Source of the DNA: Deltaproteobacteria bacterium YD0425bin51
Lineage (GTDB): Bacteria; Desulfobacterota; Desulfobacteria; Desulfobacterales; YD0425bin51
Direction of reading: 5' to 3'
DNA length: 61,095 nt
NCBI GenBank assembly: GCA_002753225.1
Contig: PDZS01000026.1
Span: 1 to 61,095 of the forward strand
Below, piece by piece: positions 42,856 to 52,016 of this stretch; the stretch's first letter is position 1; each line of letters starts with the position of its first letter. The notes under the pieces were generated by a model. That model searched no databases and had not been told where the DNA came from. It was given only the letters and a program-made list of their open reading frames with translations. A program made the position numbers and the translations under genes.

Positions 42856-44358
42856 TCAGAATTTTTCTTTTAGGAGTATTGAGCGATTCTCTAAAATAGT
42901 TTTAAATGCCCTGAATCTTGCTCGTATCTTTTTCGTTATTATAAGAAGACCTGATCGACCTTGCCGAAGAGGCAAGTTTTTAATATAAATAGTAGAATCT
43001 TCTAAAATATCTCTAATAAGTCGAATCAATCTAAATATAATACTATTTTCTCTGTTGCGATAATTATCCCATATCGTTTGCTCCATGCTTTTTTTTTTAT
43101 TAAAAAGAACATCATTACTATAATCCGTGAGATTACAGATTAGATTTGATGGATCCGAGATATAATATCCTTTTTCGGCTTTTCGTAGGTATGCCGACTC
43201 ATCTCCGATAATTCCTTTATCCCTATACTCCGTATAAAGCCTTGATCCAGGTAGAGGCGTAGCAATGCTAGTCATCATGAACTGACCGACGTAGTCTGGG
43301 CGCGGTGGAGCATAATGGGCTTTTTTAAAGAATTTAATAGATTCTTGGATTGTTGAATCATTTTCACCAGGATATCCGAAAATGAACTGTACCCAGGGGA
43401 GAATCCCAACTTTTTTGCAATTCAGTATAAAATCCATGTTTTGCTTTACAGTTGTCCTCTTGTTCATCTTATCTAGGATTCGTTGACTCCCAGATTCAAC
43501 CCCTGCCCCGAGACTTACACAGCCGCTTTTTTTCATAGCCTTAAGAAGTTTGTAATCGACTATGTCCACTCTGACCTGTCCACCCCAGGTTAGTCTAAGC
43601 TTTGCGAACAGATCACACAATTCATACCCTCTATTTTTGCTGGTAATGGCCAGTTCATCAGAAAAACGCACGCCTTTAATAGCGTATCTTGCAATTAAAT
43701 GACGCAGTTCAGCTTCCAAATGGGCAATGGACCTGACTCGCAAGCCAGTAATTGTCTTTGAACAAAAAGAGCAGTTATAAGGACAGCCTCTTGTGAGGAT
43801 AATATTTACGCCTCGGCCAAGTATTTTAAAATAATTTTTTTCTGGAAATAAATGATATGGTTGGAATTCGAGATCATCAAGATTGATAAGCTTTTGCTTT
43901 GGTGTAACTACTACCTCATCCTTATTATTAATAAAGGCAATACCATTAGTTTGTTTGTAGTTGTCGAGATTGGCCAATAATTGAGAAATTGTTATATCCC
44001 CTTCTCCTATAACACAAACATCTGTTTCTGTTTTTTTCAATACAAGATCGTATTGATGGGTAGGCAGTGGACCTCCAGCAATAATGAAGTTCTTTTTATC
44101 GATGGCTTTTATTGCTTTTATAAGCCATACATAATAATTGTATTGGGTAGAAAAGACTGATATGCCAAATATTTTGCTCTTAGATTGCTTAAGTCTATCT
44201 GTAACTTCTTGTGAGCTTAAATTTAAAGCATGTATATCTAATATTTCAGCTTCAAAACCTGCCTTATTAACCTGATTAGCAATATATCCTATCCCCAGCG
44301 GAAATTCACTTACTGTACGTCCTGCATGGGGAGGGATTATGAGGATTACCTTTTCCAT
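42856..44358 (-). CDS. B12-binding-domain radical SAM protein
   Basis: The 500-residue protein has an N-terminal cobalamin-binding-type domain with FPLGIGYIANQVNKAGFEAEI, DIHALNL, IIAGGPLPTH and VIGEGDITI. The radical SAM cluster is C192-x3-C196-x2-C199 (GCPYNCSFC), with GVRFSDELAITSKNRGYELC, GAGVESGSQRILDKMNKR and FIFGYPGENDSTIQESI following. The DxH part of a DxHxxG cobalamin motif is present, but not the final glycine. About 70 residues after the barrel are basic and helical. It is 67 bp from the next gene, with a palindrome between. Confidence 0.87.
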   Translation of the reverse strand: MEKVILIIPPHAGRTVSEFPLGIGYIANQVNKAGFEAEILDIHALNLSSQEVTDRLKQSKSKIFGISVFSTQYNYYVWLIKAIKAIDKKNFIIAGGPLPTHQYDLVLKKTETDVCVIGEGDITISQLLANLDNYKQTNGIAFINNKDEVVVTPKQKLINLDDLEFQPYHLFPEKNYFKILGRGVNIILTRGCPYNCSFCSKTITGLRVRSIAHLEAELRHLIARYAIKGVRFSDELAITSKNRGYELCDLFAKLRLTWGGQVRVDIVDYKLLKAMKKSGCVSLGAGVESGSQRILDKMNKRTTVKQNMDFILNCKKVGILPWVQFIFGYPGENDSTIQESIKFFKKAHYAPPRPDYVGQFMMTSIATPLPGSRLYTEYRDKGIIGDESAYLRKAEKGYYISDPSNLICNLTDYSNDVLFNKKKSMEQTIWDNYRNRENSIIFRLIRLIRDILEDSTIYIKNLPLRQGRSGLLIITKKIRARFRAFKTILENRSILLKEKF

Positions 44359-44367
44359 ATTAAAGCC

Positions 44368-44413
44368 TTTTAAGGGGTGACCTCTCTATTCTAACCTTAA
44401 ACCCCTTCTAAAA
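44368..44413. repeat. Palindromic intergenic element
   Basis: TTTTAAGGGGT and ACCCCTTCTAAAA form an inverted repeat around a 22-base loop. The right part (reverse complement TTTTAGAAGGGGTTTAAGG) resembles the element at 25,379-25,407, so both may belong to one dispersed family. It sits between two radical SAM genes on the same strand and has no T run typical of a terminator. Confidence 0.5.
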
Positions 44414-44425
44414 ATTAATGAATTT

Positions 44426-45385
44426 TTATGATAACGTATTAAGATAATGATCCATATTCATCCACATACTACAAGTACACCCCGGGCAGTTTCTATTAAA
44501 CATCCTCTCAGCCTGTACTCGATATCCCTCACCATGCAATATCTCTTCAATGGAATGATTTGATAGATTACCCACAGGATTTAATGCAGTGCAACCTGTA
44601 AATACATCCATATTGGCATTTATATAAATTGAATTAAATCCGCAAATACATCTTATTTCAGGCATCAAACCACCCTGCACTAATATCCTCTTTAAAAAAG
44701 GCAGATACTCCTTTTTTAGAAGTATCTTTACACTATTGGAGGCAAGCTTATCTTCTATAAAACCAACTAAATACTCTATTTTTTCCAAATTCTTAGGAGA
44801 TAAACCCTGCTTGTCTATACCTCGAAAATAGTACTGCGTATCATTGATAATATTTAGCGACCAGAAGACATTATAACACTCTGATAACTCTATGATTTTT
44901 GGTAAATCAGCTATATTCTCTTCCAGTAAGTTGGTATGAATAGCCACTTGGACATTGGAATCTTTTAGGTAATCTAAGACACCAATATTTGCATTAAAGC
45001 TTCCTTTTATACCTCTTACGCGGTCATGCATCTCCCCTATCCCATCAATAGAGAGATTAAACCTTTTAACTCCAGCAGATATAAACTTATCAATTGCATC
45101 TTTATTTAACAAAAGACCGTTTGAAGAGAGTTCAATACCCTTTATCCCTATATCTCTTACCTTTTCAATAAGTCCATAAATATCCCCCCTAAGCAGAGGT
45201 TCTCCACCAGAAAAATTTATGTTGATTATACCTACCCTATATAGCTCTTCAATAACCTCGATCCACCTAGCTAAAGGATGCTCGATTTTTGTATGATTCT
45301 TCCACACAGAGCAGGTTTTACACCTACTGTTACAGATGTTTGTTAAATAGATAGTCGAACTTTTAGGGGCTACTTTCATATTCAT
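44426..45385 (-). CDS. Radical SAM/SPASM enzyme
   Basis: The 319-residue protein has the cluster C18-x3-C22-x2-C25 (ICNSRCKTC), the canonical NFSGGEPLLRGD motif, IELSSNGLLLN, and LSIDGIGEMHDRVRG. The C-terminal SPASM-like region has RCICGFNSIYIN, VFTGCTALNPVGNLS and NCPGCTCSMW. It differs from the HVNFI paralogues in region A and is closer to typical peptide/sugar SPASM enzymes. The substrate is unknown. It overlaps the methyltransferase gene by an ATGA. Confidence 0.87.
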   Translation of the reverse strand: MNMKVAPKSSTIYLTNICNSRCKTCSVWKNHTKIEHPLARWIEVIEELYRVGIININFSGGEPLLRGDIYGLIEKVRDIGIKGIELSSNGLLLNKDAIDKFISAGVKRFNLSIDGIGEMHDRVRGIKGSFNANIGVLDYLKDSNVQVAIHTNLLEENIADLPKIIELSECYNVFWSLNIINDTQYYFRGIDKQGLSPKNLEKIEYLVGFIEDKLASNSVKILLKKEYLPFLKRILVQGGLMPEIRCICGFNSIYINANMDVFTGCTALNPVGNLSNHSIEEILHGEGYRVQAERMFNRNCPGCTCSMWMNMDHYLNTLS

Positions 45386-46047
45386 ATATGTTTTTGAAAA
45401 AGTAAATAAGTAGAAAAATCATTATCATATGGAAGAAGGAATTTATCAAGAAGATGGACATGCAATTTTTCTAAAAAATTTATTATCGCTTTTTGGGACA
45501 ATAAAATCATATAGCTTGGTTTATCTACAATATTTTGGTCAATAATGGTGACAATATCTTGCCTGTCCATATCTATGATATCAAAAAATAAATACCCTCC
45601 TTTACAAAGACAACGCGAGGCTTCTTTCAAATAGAAAAAGGTTACCATTGTATCCAGATATGTAAAAACGGCATGAGCAGAACAAAGATCTATAGTTCCT
45701 GTTTTTGTGTCTTTTAGGCTATAACCATCTGGATTTCTTCGTGTCAAACCTTTTAATGAATATTGTTCTTGAATCCATGCTGCCCAATCCTCATTTGGTT
45801 CATAGATTTCACAAGTGATTTCAGAATAAATTCTTTTAAGTTCTGAGAGGTATCGACCTGTTCCAGCACCAATCTCCAAACAATGTGATTGCGGTTTCAG
45901 CTTAGCAATGCTCAGAAGTTTATCGATTATTTTTTTTGTTCGACCTCTGATATTCCACATTGTTTCAATATACTCATTAACGGTGATTCCCTTTAGTTTT
46001 GCGTTACGGATGGTCTCTTTTGCATCGATGTAGCCTTTTATTGTCAT
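45382..46047 (-). CDS. Class I SAM-dependent methyltransferase
   Basis: The 221-residue protein shows motif I in CLEIGAGTGRYLSELKRIY, then EIYEPNEDWAAWIQEQY, IDLCSAHAVFTYLD and FYLKEASRCLCKGGYLFFDIID. The FxYLKEASRxLxKGGxLFFD section is also found in the methyltransferase half of the gene at 55341. It overlaps neuB by 4 bp and the SPASM enzyme by 4 bp. It probably methylates a sugar in the nonulosonate branch. Confidence 0.82.
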   Translation of the reverse strand: MTIKGYIDAKETIRNAKLKGITVNEYIETMWNIRGRTKKIIDKLLSIAKLKPQSHCLEIGAGTGRYLSELKRIYSEITCEIYEPNEDWAAWIQEQYSLKGLTRRNPDGYSLKDTKTGTIDLCSAHAVFTYLDTMVTFFYLKEASRCLCKGGYLFFDIIDMDRQDIVTIIDQNIVDKPSYMILLSQKAIINFLEKLHVHLLDKFLLPYDNDFSTYLLFQKHI

Positions 46048-47084
46048 AAATTCGATACCTCAACTTTTGAAATGGAATTGGAAACAGAAATATATTCTTC
46101 TTTAATTAGGCTCCCGGCTTTTATATTTCGAACAAGCGGGACACCGATGATCTCGTTGATTCTTTCCGGTGGAATTCCCCAAGCTGGACGAAGCCAAGTT
46201 AGCCATTCTCGTTTTACAGGTATCCCTGCAGGTATATCGACCGCAGCAGCTATTGAACGCCGCATTAAATTAAGCATTTTGGATTCCGTAGGACCACGTT
46301 CACGTACTGCTCTGCCTATAAAAATTTCGGCTCTGCGCACTGCTTGAACCAATTCCTTAAGATCCCTGGGATCAGCTGAAATGGCATGGTCATGGAATAC
46401 CTGATTTTCCTTACGATAGGTAAAATGTTTCTCTATTGCCTTAGCTCCAGCTGCTACAGATAGTTCGCACGCCTTGATACCCAATGTATGATCTGAGTAG
46501 CCCACCGGAAGATTAAAATTATCTGCCAGCCAATGAATATTAGCTATATTAGCCTCCTCGTCCGGAGTAGGATAGGCTGAGACGCAGTGCATGAGCATCA
46601 GTTCTCCTTTTTCGATAATATCCGATCTCGCTTTCACCACTGCCTCTATAGCAGTCCTTATTTCCTCCTTGGTACCTAGACCAGTGGATATTATCATGGG
46701 TTTTCCTTTTTTTGCAACATGGGTGATAAGCTCTAGAAAGGTTAGATCCCCGGAGCTAATTTTGAAAATGGGCTGAATCTCATCCAGAAAGTCAGCATTT
46801 AAAGGATGAAATGGGGTTGAGAAAAATATTAAGCCATTGCTTTTTGCCAGTTTGGCAATCGCTTTAAAATGGTCACTGGTCAACGCATATTTTTTTATGC
46901 GTTCTAAACGCTCAGGCTGATCGCTGGCCACATAGTGGCATGGTGTAAACGTCTGAAATTTGACTGCATCCACACCGCACTCGCTAGCTTTTTTTACTAA
47001 TTCTGCGGCTATGTTAAAATCTCCTTCATGATTGATACCTATTTCTGCTATGATAAAGGTACGTTTCAATTCATTAAAATTCAT
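46044..47084 (-). CDS. neuB: N-acetylneuraminate synthase family protein (NeuB/SpsE type)
   Basis: The 346-residue protein has the NeuB TIM barrel (FIIAEIGINHEGDFNIAAELV, VDAVKFQTFTPCHYVA, FKISSGDLTFLELI, STGLGTKEEI, CVSAYPTP, LPVGYSDHTLG) and a C-terminal SAF antifreeze-like domain (RRSIAAAVDIPAGIPV, VPLVRNIKAGSLI). These enzymes condense phosphoenolpyruvate with a 6-carbon amino sugar to give a nonulosonic acid (sialic, legionaminic or pseudaminic). The exact product cannot be told from sequence alone. No hydrolysing epimerase (NeuC/PseG type) is in the window. Coupled to the methyltransferase downstream by ATGA. Confidence 0.92.
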   Translation of the reverse strand: MNFNELKRTFIIAEIGINHEGDFNIAAELVKKASECGVDAVKFQTFTPCHYVASDQPERLERIKKYALTSDHFKAIAKLAKSNGLIFFSTPFHPLNADFLDEIQPIFKISSGDLTFLELITHVAKKGKPMIISTGLGTKEEIRTAIEAVVKARSDIIEKGELMLMHCVSAYPTPDEEANIANIHWLADNFNLPVGYSDHTLGIKACELSVAAGAKAIEKHFTYRKENQVFHDHAISADPRDLKELVQAVRRAEIFIGRAVRERGPTESKMLNLMRRSIAAAVDIPAGIPVKREWLTWLRPAWGIPPERINEIIGVPLVRNIKAGSLIKEEYISVSNSISKVEVSNL

Positions 47085-47085
47085 T

Positions 47086-48021
47086 TTAACTCTCCGATAA
47101 ATAACTCTGGAAGGGAAAAGATATTCCCATGAAGCCGGCCATAATTCGTTTAAGATGGAAAGGGTTTTCTCCTATTCGATTTGTGCCAACTATAGCTGTA
47201 GGGCAAATTTTTATTCCATAAACCTTAAGCTGTTTAATAACTGATTCGTTGTAATGCTCGATTTGGCCTTCAGGATAAGAAAAGAGATCTATTAGATGGC
47301 CAAGCTGTAATTCTAGTTCTTCTATGCACCCGCGTATTTCATTCTCCACTTCTTCCATGGTTAGATAAGATAGTATTTCATGGTTTACAGTATGTCCTCC
47401 AACTTCGAAAAGCGGAGGTCTATCAAGCATACGGACATCCTCCCAATCCATATTAGTATAATTAGATACAGAATCTCCGTTATCTGTAATACCAGTAGCT
47501 TTAATGAGAGAATCTATGACCTGATCCCGGTAAGCAGGCTTCAGCCTTTTAAAGATGGACTTGGCAGCCCTTACAGCAATTATCTTTTCCTTACTGTTCG
47601 TAAGATGAAATAATAAGGATTTTTTTTCGAAATCGAGGCGAATGAATTTATGCTTACATAGATTCAGAATATGTTCCACCTTGTCCACCCAAAATCTTCT
47701 TCCATTGCCAACGAATCCCGTAGATATAAAAAAAGTAGCAGGCACATTATATTTTATTAAAATAGGCAAAGCAAGTGTTCGAACGTTTTTAAATGTATCA
47801 TCGAAAGTTACTGCCACTGAACGTGGAGGTAAAAGATGCCCCGACTCTAAAAGTTTGGCTATTGTTCTCAATGACATCGGAGTACATTTTTGGGATATAA
47901 ACCGTATTTGACGTTCGAACTCTTGAGCATTCATATGTTTGCCGGAAAAATTTTCTATTCCATTGGACAGAGTATCTGTGACACCATGATAAAGAAGAAT
48001 AACTCCTGTGCTATCTGGCAT
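47086..48021 (-). CDS. NodB-type polysaccharide deacetylase
   Basis: The 311-residue protein has GVILLYHGVTD at the N-terminus, the metal/catalytic aspartates in VAVTFDDTFKNV, and the metal-binding H-x3-H in GGHTVNHEILSYL, all of NodB/CE4. No signal peptide is visible, so it acts in the cytoplasm. It could remove an N-acetyl group from a nucleotide sugar or lipid-linked sugar, freeing the amine for formylation by the neighbouring enzyme. It overlaps the formyltransferase by 11 bp and lies 1 bp from neuB. Confidence 0.87.
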   Translation of the reverse strand: MPDSTGVILLYHGVTDTLSNGIENFSGKHMNAQEFERQIRFISQKCTPMSLRTIAKLLESGHLLPPRSVAVTFDDTFKNVRTLALPILIKYNVPATFFISTGFVGNGRRFWVDKVEHILNLCKHKFIRLDFEKKSLLFHLTNSKEKIIAVRAAKSIFKRLKPAYRDQVIDSLIKATGITDNGDSVSNYTNMDWEDVRMLDRPPLFEVGGHTVNHEILSYLTMEEVENEIRGCIEELELQLGHLIDLFSYPEGQIEHYNESVIKQLKVYGIKICPTAIVGTNRIGENPFHLKRIMAGFMGISFPFQSYLSES

Positions 48022-48751
48022 TTCTCAGTATCCTTTTATATTCTGTAAAATTAGCTAATGCCTCATACTTCTTATTTACATGCATAGCTGTGTAATATGC
48101 GCCGATTTTTTTCTGAGGTGCACCTTTAATGGGTCTTCTCTCTTTTTTTATCCTCTCAAGTACCTGTATTATCATTCTAGTTGCAGACAGTGTAGTCTTA
48201 TACCTTAAATGGAATATCTCGTCATCAGGCTCGATAAGAATTGTCTCCTGGGCCAAAATATCACCTGTATCAAGGGCCTCGTTTACATAGTGCACGGTTA
48301 TCCCAATAAGATCGAACCGCTTTTGCCATATAGCCCACAGATCTGAATCTAATCCTCGATATTCATGGGAAATGCCACGATGAACATTGATGGTTCCCCA
48401 ACGGGGAATGTTAAAAATATGAGGTTTGATCATTCCTACTCCAAAGGAAATGAATAAATCAGGATCTAGGGCTTTTAGGTACTCTGCAATACCCTTTTGA
48501 TTGATATCGAAAACATCTATGAGGCGTTCAAAAATTTCCGGAACGATGTATGACCGTGTGCCGCCGTGGCGGTGATCGAAAAAACGTTCTTCAAAGGAAT
48601 CTTCTTCTTGCGAGAAAAAAGGACCAGTGGGATATGATTTGACTAAGCGTTTGCGTTCATATATCACTCCTTCAATATTGAAGTAGTCGGCAAGTTTATT
48701 AATAAAGTATATATGATGCTTTGTATCAGTTGATAAAATTATGACCTTCAT
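48011..48751 (-). CDS. Formyltransferase-family protein (N-formyl sugar type)
   Basis: The protein is 246 residues from the ATG at 48751, where MKVIILSTDTKHH starts the family pattern; a GTG at 48781 would extend it into the upstream gene. It has the 10-formyl-THF transferase residues N, H and D: TINVHRGISHEYRGLD and ALDTGDILAQE. Methionyl-tRNA formyltransferase relatives in glycan clusters make N-formylated sugars. With the deacetylase next door, a deacetylate-then-formylate pathway is a sensible inference. Confidence 0.85.
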   Translation of the reverse strand: MKVIILSTDTKHHIYFINKLADYFNIEGVIYERKRLVKSYPTGPFFSQEEDSFEERFFDHRHGGTRSYIVPEIFERLIDVFDINQKGIAEYLKALDPDLFISFGVGMIKPHIFNIPRWGTINVHRGISHEYRGLDSDLWAIWQKRFDLIGITVHYVNEALDTGDILAQETILIEPDDEIFHLRYKTTLSATRMIIQVLERIKKERRPIKGAPQKKIGAYYTAMHVNKKYEALANFTEYKRILRNAR

Positions 48752-48770
48752 TCCCAATAATTCCCATGTG

Positions 48771-50195
48771 TTATAGTACACTTTTATTATTTATCTCATT
48801 AGCCACAAATTCAGCAATATTCCAGTCCCATTGAGAGTTTAATCTTAAAGCCGATTTTTGATCAATCACCACATGCCCAATCACTCCTTGTGTAATAGTC
48901 CGATGACGTTTAAAATAATCTACTTTAACTGCTCTGATTTGACCTGCTTCCCTATAAAGCTCTTCCCTCTCCAATCTAAGGATTTGATTTTTTCGTATAG
49001 GTATAAGACCATTGCCATTATGCTGATATAACATATTGGTCTCCGGACGAACACTAACAACGATATCGGTATTAAAAAGCGCTAAAGAATGCACAACCAT
49101 ATCAATATCACTTCCAGTTCTAAATGGTGTCTCTGTATAAAGCAATACAATCGCTTCAGGTGGATCATGGTCTTTGCCATATACATGGATAGCACCCATA
49201 AGCGTCTCTTCGATATGCGTATTTAGCATGGCCATAGTTGGATCACGGTAAATTTGAATCACTTTGTTCCCATATTTGGCTTTGATATGGGTTTGCACAT
49301 CTTTATCAGGCGTTGTAAGAATAACGTTAGAAACGCTTTTGGCTTCCAGAGCAGCATCTATAGTCCAATCAATAAGAGCCTTTCCACCTAAATGCTTGAG
49401 AACCTCTGAACCGGGATCTATCTTCATCCCCCTTACCGGGATAATAGCCACCGTTTTAAAGTTAATTTCGCTAAGACTAAAATGGTTGTGCATGATTTGA
49501 GTACGCGTGGTATTTATAAGGCAATGGTTCTTTGATAGGCTGCTTTGATGCTGTCGATAATAAAATAGAGGTAGATTTATATTTTTTATTTTAAATTTTC
49601 TAACGAATCTGAACCAAAGATCGTAACCATCATGACAACGGATTGTCTCATCATATCCCCCTATTTCCTCAAGACATTTTTTTCTTATCATAGTGCATGC
49701 CCCATGAGCAGGTCGATCAAGTAAAGTTACTTTTTCAAAATCGTGCCGTCGCATGATCTCAATAACATCACCATCATCATCTATGATAAAATAATCTGGA
49801 AAAACTAACCCTATATCTGCATTTCGCTCAAGTACACCAAAAAGAATTTCCAGTGCATGTTCATCTATATAATCATCGGCATCAAGCCGCATAATGTACT
49901 TCCCTCGCGCTTTTCGTAAAGCAATATTATTGGATACCGTAAGTCCTCTATTTTTTTGAAATATTACGGCTATTTTATCGACGCCGATATATTTTTGTAT
50001 GACTGCTGCAGAATCGTCGGTGGAGCCATCGTCAATAATAATCAACTCAAAATTAGACATTGTCTGATTTAGTACACTCTGAATGGACTGTTCAAGATAT
50101 TGCCCATAGTTATGATTTGTAATATAAACAGTAACAGAAGGAGGAGTTATGCATTTATCTGGGAATTGGTATGTTTCGGGCATCGTATTATTCAT
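48771..50195 (-). CDS. Fusion of GT2 glycosyltransferase and NeuA-like cytidylyltransferase
   Basis: The protein has 474 residues. Residues ~18-240 are GT2 (VTVYITNHNYGQYLEQSIQ, LIIIDDGSTDDSAAVI, MRLDADDYIDEHALE, CHDGYDLWFRF). Residues ~248-474 follow CMP-nonulosonate synthetase (VAIIPVRGMKIDPGSEVLKHLGGKALIDWTI, SNVILTTPDKDV, VLLYTETPFRTGSDID). The canonical RxGSKxxxxKN loop of NeuA reads RGMKIDPGSEVL, so the conserved lysine-asparagine pair is missing and synthetase activity is uncertain. Linking CMP activation to sugar transfer in one chain is unusual. Confidence 0.85.
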   Translation of the reverse strand: MNNTMPETYQFPDKCITPPSVTVYITNHNYGQYLEQSIQSVLNQTMSNFELIIIDDGSTDDSAAVIQKYIGVDKIAVIFQKNRGLTVSNNIALRKARGKYIMRLDADDYIDEHALEILFGVLERNADIGLVFPDYFIIDDDGDVIEIMRRHDFEKVTLLDRPAHGACTMIRKKCLEEIGGYDETIRCHDGYDLWFRFVRKFKIKNINLPLFYYRQHQSSLSKNHCLINTTRTQIMHNHFSLSEINFKTVAIIPVRGMKIDPGSEVLKHLGGKALIDWTIDAALEAKSVSNVILTTPDKDVQTHIKAKYGNKVIQIYRDPTMAMLNTHIEETLMGAIHVYGKDHDPPEAIVLLYTETPFRTGSDIDMVVHSLALFNTDIVVSVRPETNMLYQHNGNGLIPIRKNQILRLEREELYREAGQIRAVKVDYFKRHRTITQGVIGHVVIDQKSALRLNSQWDWNIAEFVANEINNKSVL

Positions 50196-52014
50196 TATTG
50201 TGTTTTTTTTTTAATTCAAGAGCGCTAATAACGTTTTCAAAATTGAAGGGCAGACACATATATTTTGCAAGTGAAATGTTGTTATGGGCAAAGTCACTAT
50301 AGGTTTCTCTTTCATCTTGAATCATATCGATAAAGTTGAAGAGCTCTTGTACTGATTTAATTACAGGTAAAATTTCTTTCCATACAGCATATCCTGGCGC
50401 GTTTCTAGCGAGTAAACAATCAAGATACACAACCGGAACAGAACAGCGCATAGATACAAAAGCGGCTGTGCCAGGTTTACCAACAAGAACTGTCAAAAAT
50501 ATCTCATCCAAAATATCTTCAATTTTCCTATCATCTACAATTTCCAAATTTTTTAACTGGGAAGTATTTACTCTTGATTTGTACCAGTATCCAAAATCTC
50601 GGAAACTTGGATGGGGCTTTATGATAAATTTGATTTCAGGTCTTTCTTTTATATGATCAAAAATTTTATCCCATGAATCGATAAACTTAGATAAATCAAA
50701 ATCGGTCCAAACCTGGTGTAAAAAGCCTCCTGTCGCAAGCAAAATAGTTTTCCTACTTGCACTGATGGTGCTATCTTTTTTTTGAAATCCCTCCATGAAA
50801 GAATTACCAACAATCAGAATGCGGTCTTTTTTTTCAGGAGAGGCAAGTTCTAAATTTTTTCTTCCCAATTCACCCCATGCAAAAGCAAAGTGGGCATTGA
50901 AATCAAAGAATTCTACTAAATTAACACCTAGTCCATGCGGTATGGTTGCAGTTTTTACTCCCATATTTTTTGCTGTCTGAGTCCAAGCACGATTGGCATG
51001 GCCTGCATTGTGATCATCTATAAATAGTACTACTTCCAAATCTTTGAAAAATTTTTCAGCGCGACAAATAGACCTTATCGTTCCTATTAAAAAAGCATCA
51101 AATAATTTTTCAAATTGGAAAGCAAGAAAAGGATTTCTCAAAATTTCAGGTAATGAATTACCAATATTAAGCGAACTAATGCAATCTGTTTTAACATCGC
51201 AAAGTTTTTTAGGAATAAGACTATCAAAAGGAATATCGTGTATAAAAATGAATCTCATTTCCTCATCGTACGATAGACCTGAACGCATAGTATTTATAAG
51301 AAGTTTGGGCGATAGATTTAAAAGTAAAGGCACGGCGTCTATCTTACTTGCCAAATTTTTGATATATGGCCAAATAATAAATAAATCGAATCCAATTCCA
51401 AAACCGACAACTAAAGGTGTTTTTCGAGGCGCATTTATATATTCTAGTCTTTCCACGCTAAATTGTTCCTGCGCTATTTCCTCTTTGATATCAGGTTTTA
51501 CATTTATATTTTTGTGTGTATCTCTTTCAAGTATCTGGATTTCTATACCTGCTTGCAAAAATCTCCATTGTGCTACTGCCTCAAAAATATCGGACTGACC
51601 ATTAAACATGTTCTCATCGAAACTATGTGTTACAGGTTTTGAAAAAAATATAGCCTTTTTAGGTTTATAAATATCTATCAACTTAAGGCAAATTTTTTCA
51701 GATGCTAATAAATCTTGAAAAAAAGTGATCATTTGTAAACGGCAGCAATCCATCAAATCAATGCTATGAAAGGTCAAATTATCTTTGAAAGAGGAATACC
51801 AATTTTTAGAAAGGATAATTGCCTCATTAAAAATTTTTGTTCTATAATCTAAATCTAAAAAATCTATAGGAAGTTTAACATCGCAAAAACCTGAATTAAG
51901 CATTGCCAAAGCTGCCTTAGGCATTATGGGAATGACATGTAATCCTGATCGTTTTAAATCTTCAATCTTTTGATTTTTTAAATCTGAATCAAACTTGATA
52001 AAAACTAAATCCAT
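50188..52014 (-). CDS. GT-B-like surface glycan transferase, family not certain
   Basis: The 608-residue protein has an N-terminal region with no family I recognise (residues 1-200) and a GT-B-like C-terminal half. The latter has TATIPHGLGVNLVEFFDFNAHFAFAWGELGRKNLE, ILIVGNSFMEGF, ILLATGGFLHQVW, IKFIIKPHPSFRDFGYW, and DILDEIFLTVLVGKPGTAAFVSMRCSVPVVYLD. This PHG...VGN...KPHP...G-T-A-A pattern is shared by capsule polysaccharide, CDP-glycerol and sialic-type transferases. It overlaps the upstream end of the fusion gene by 8 bp. A transferase using the CMP-sugar of this cluster is possible. Confidence 0.7.
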   Translation of the reverse strand: MDLVFIKFDSDLKNQKIEDLKRSGLHVIPIMPKAALAMLNSGFCDVKLPIDFLDLDYRTKIFNEAIILSKNWYSSFKDNLTFHSIDLMDCCRLQMITFFQDLLASEKICLKLIDIYKPKKAIFFSKPVTHSFDENMFNGQSDIFEAVAQWRFLQAGIEIQILERDTHKNINVKPDIKEEIAQEQFSVERLEYINAPRKTPLVVGFGIGFDLFIIWPYIKNLASKIDAVPLLLNLSPKLLINTMRSGLSYDEEMRFIFIHDIPFDSLIPKKLCDVKTDCISSLNIGNSLPEILRNPFLAFQFEKLFDAFLIGTIRSICRAEKFFKDLEVVLFIDDHNAGHANRAWTQTAKNMGVKTATIPHGLGVNLVEFFDFNAHFAFAWGELGRKNLELASPEKKDRILIVGNSFMEGFQKKDSTISASRKTILLATGGFLHQVWTDFDLSKFIDSWDKIFDHIKERPEIKFIIKPHPSFRDFGYWYKSRVNTSQLKNLEIVDDRKIEDILDEIFLTVLVGKPGTAAFVSMRCSVPVVYLDCLLARNAPGYAVWKEILPVIKSVQELFNFIDMIQDERETYSDFAHNNISLAKYMCLPFNFENVISALELKKKHNNE

Positions 52015-52016
52015 TT

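Noticed and set aside
44366..44415. The palindrome near 44,400 as a terminator.
   Set aside because: It has a long loop and is followed by A-rich rather than T-rich sequence on the transcribed side.
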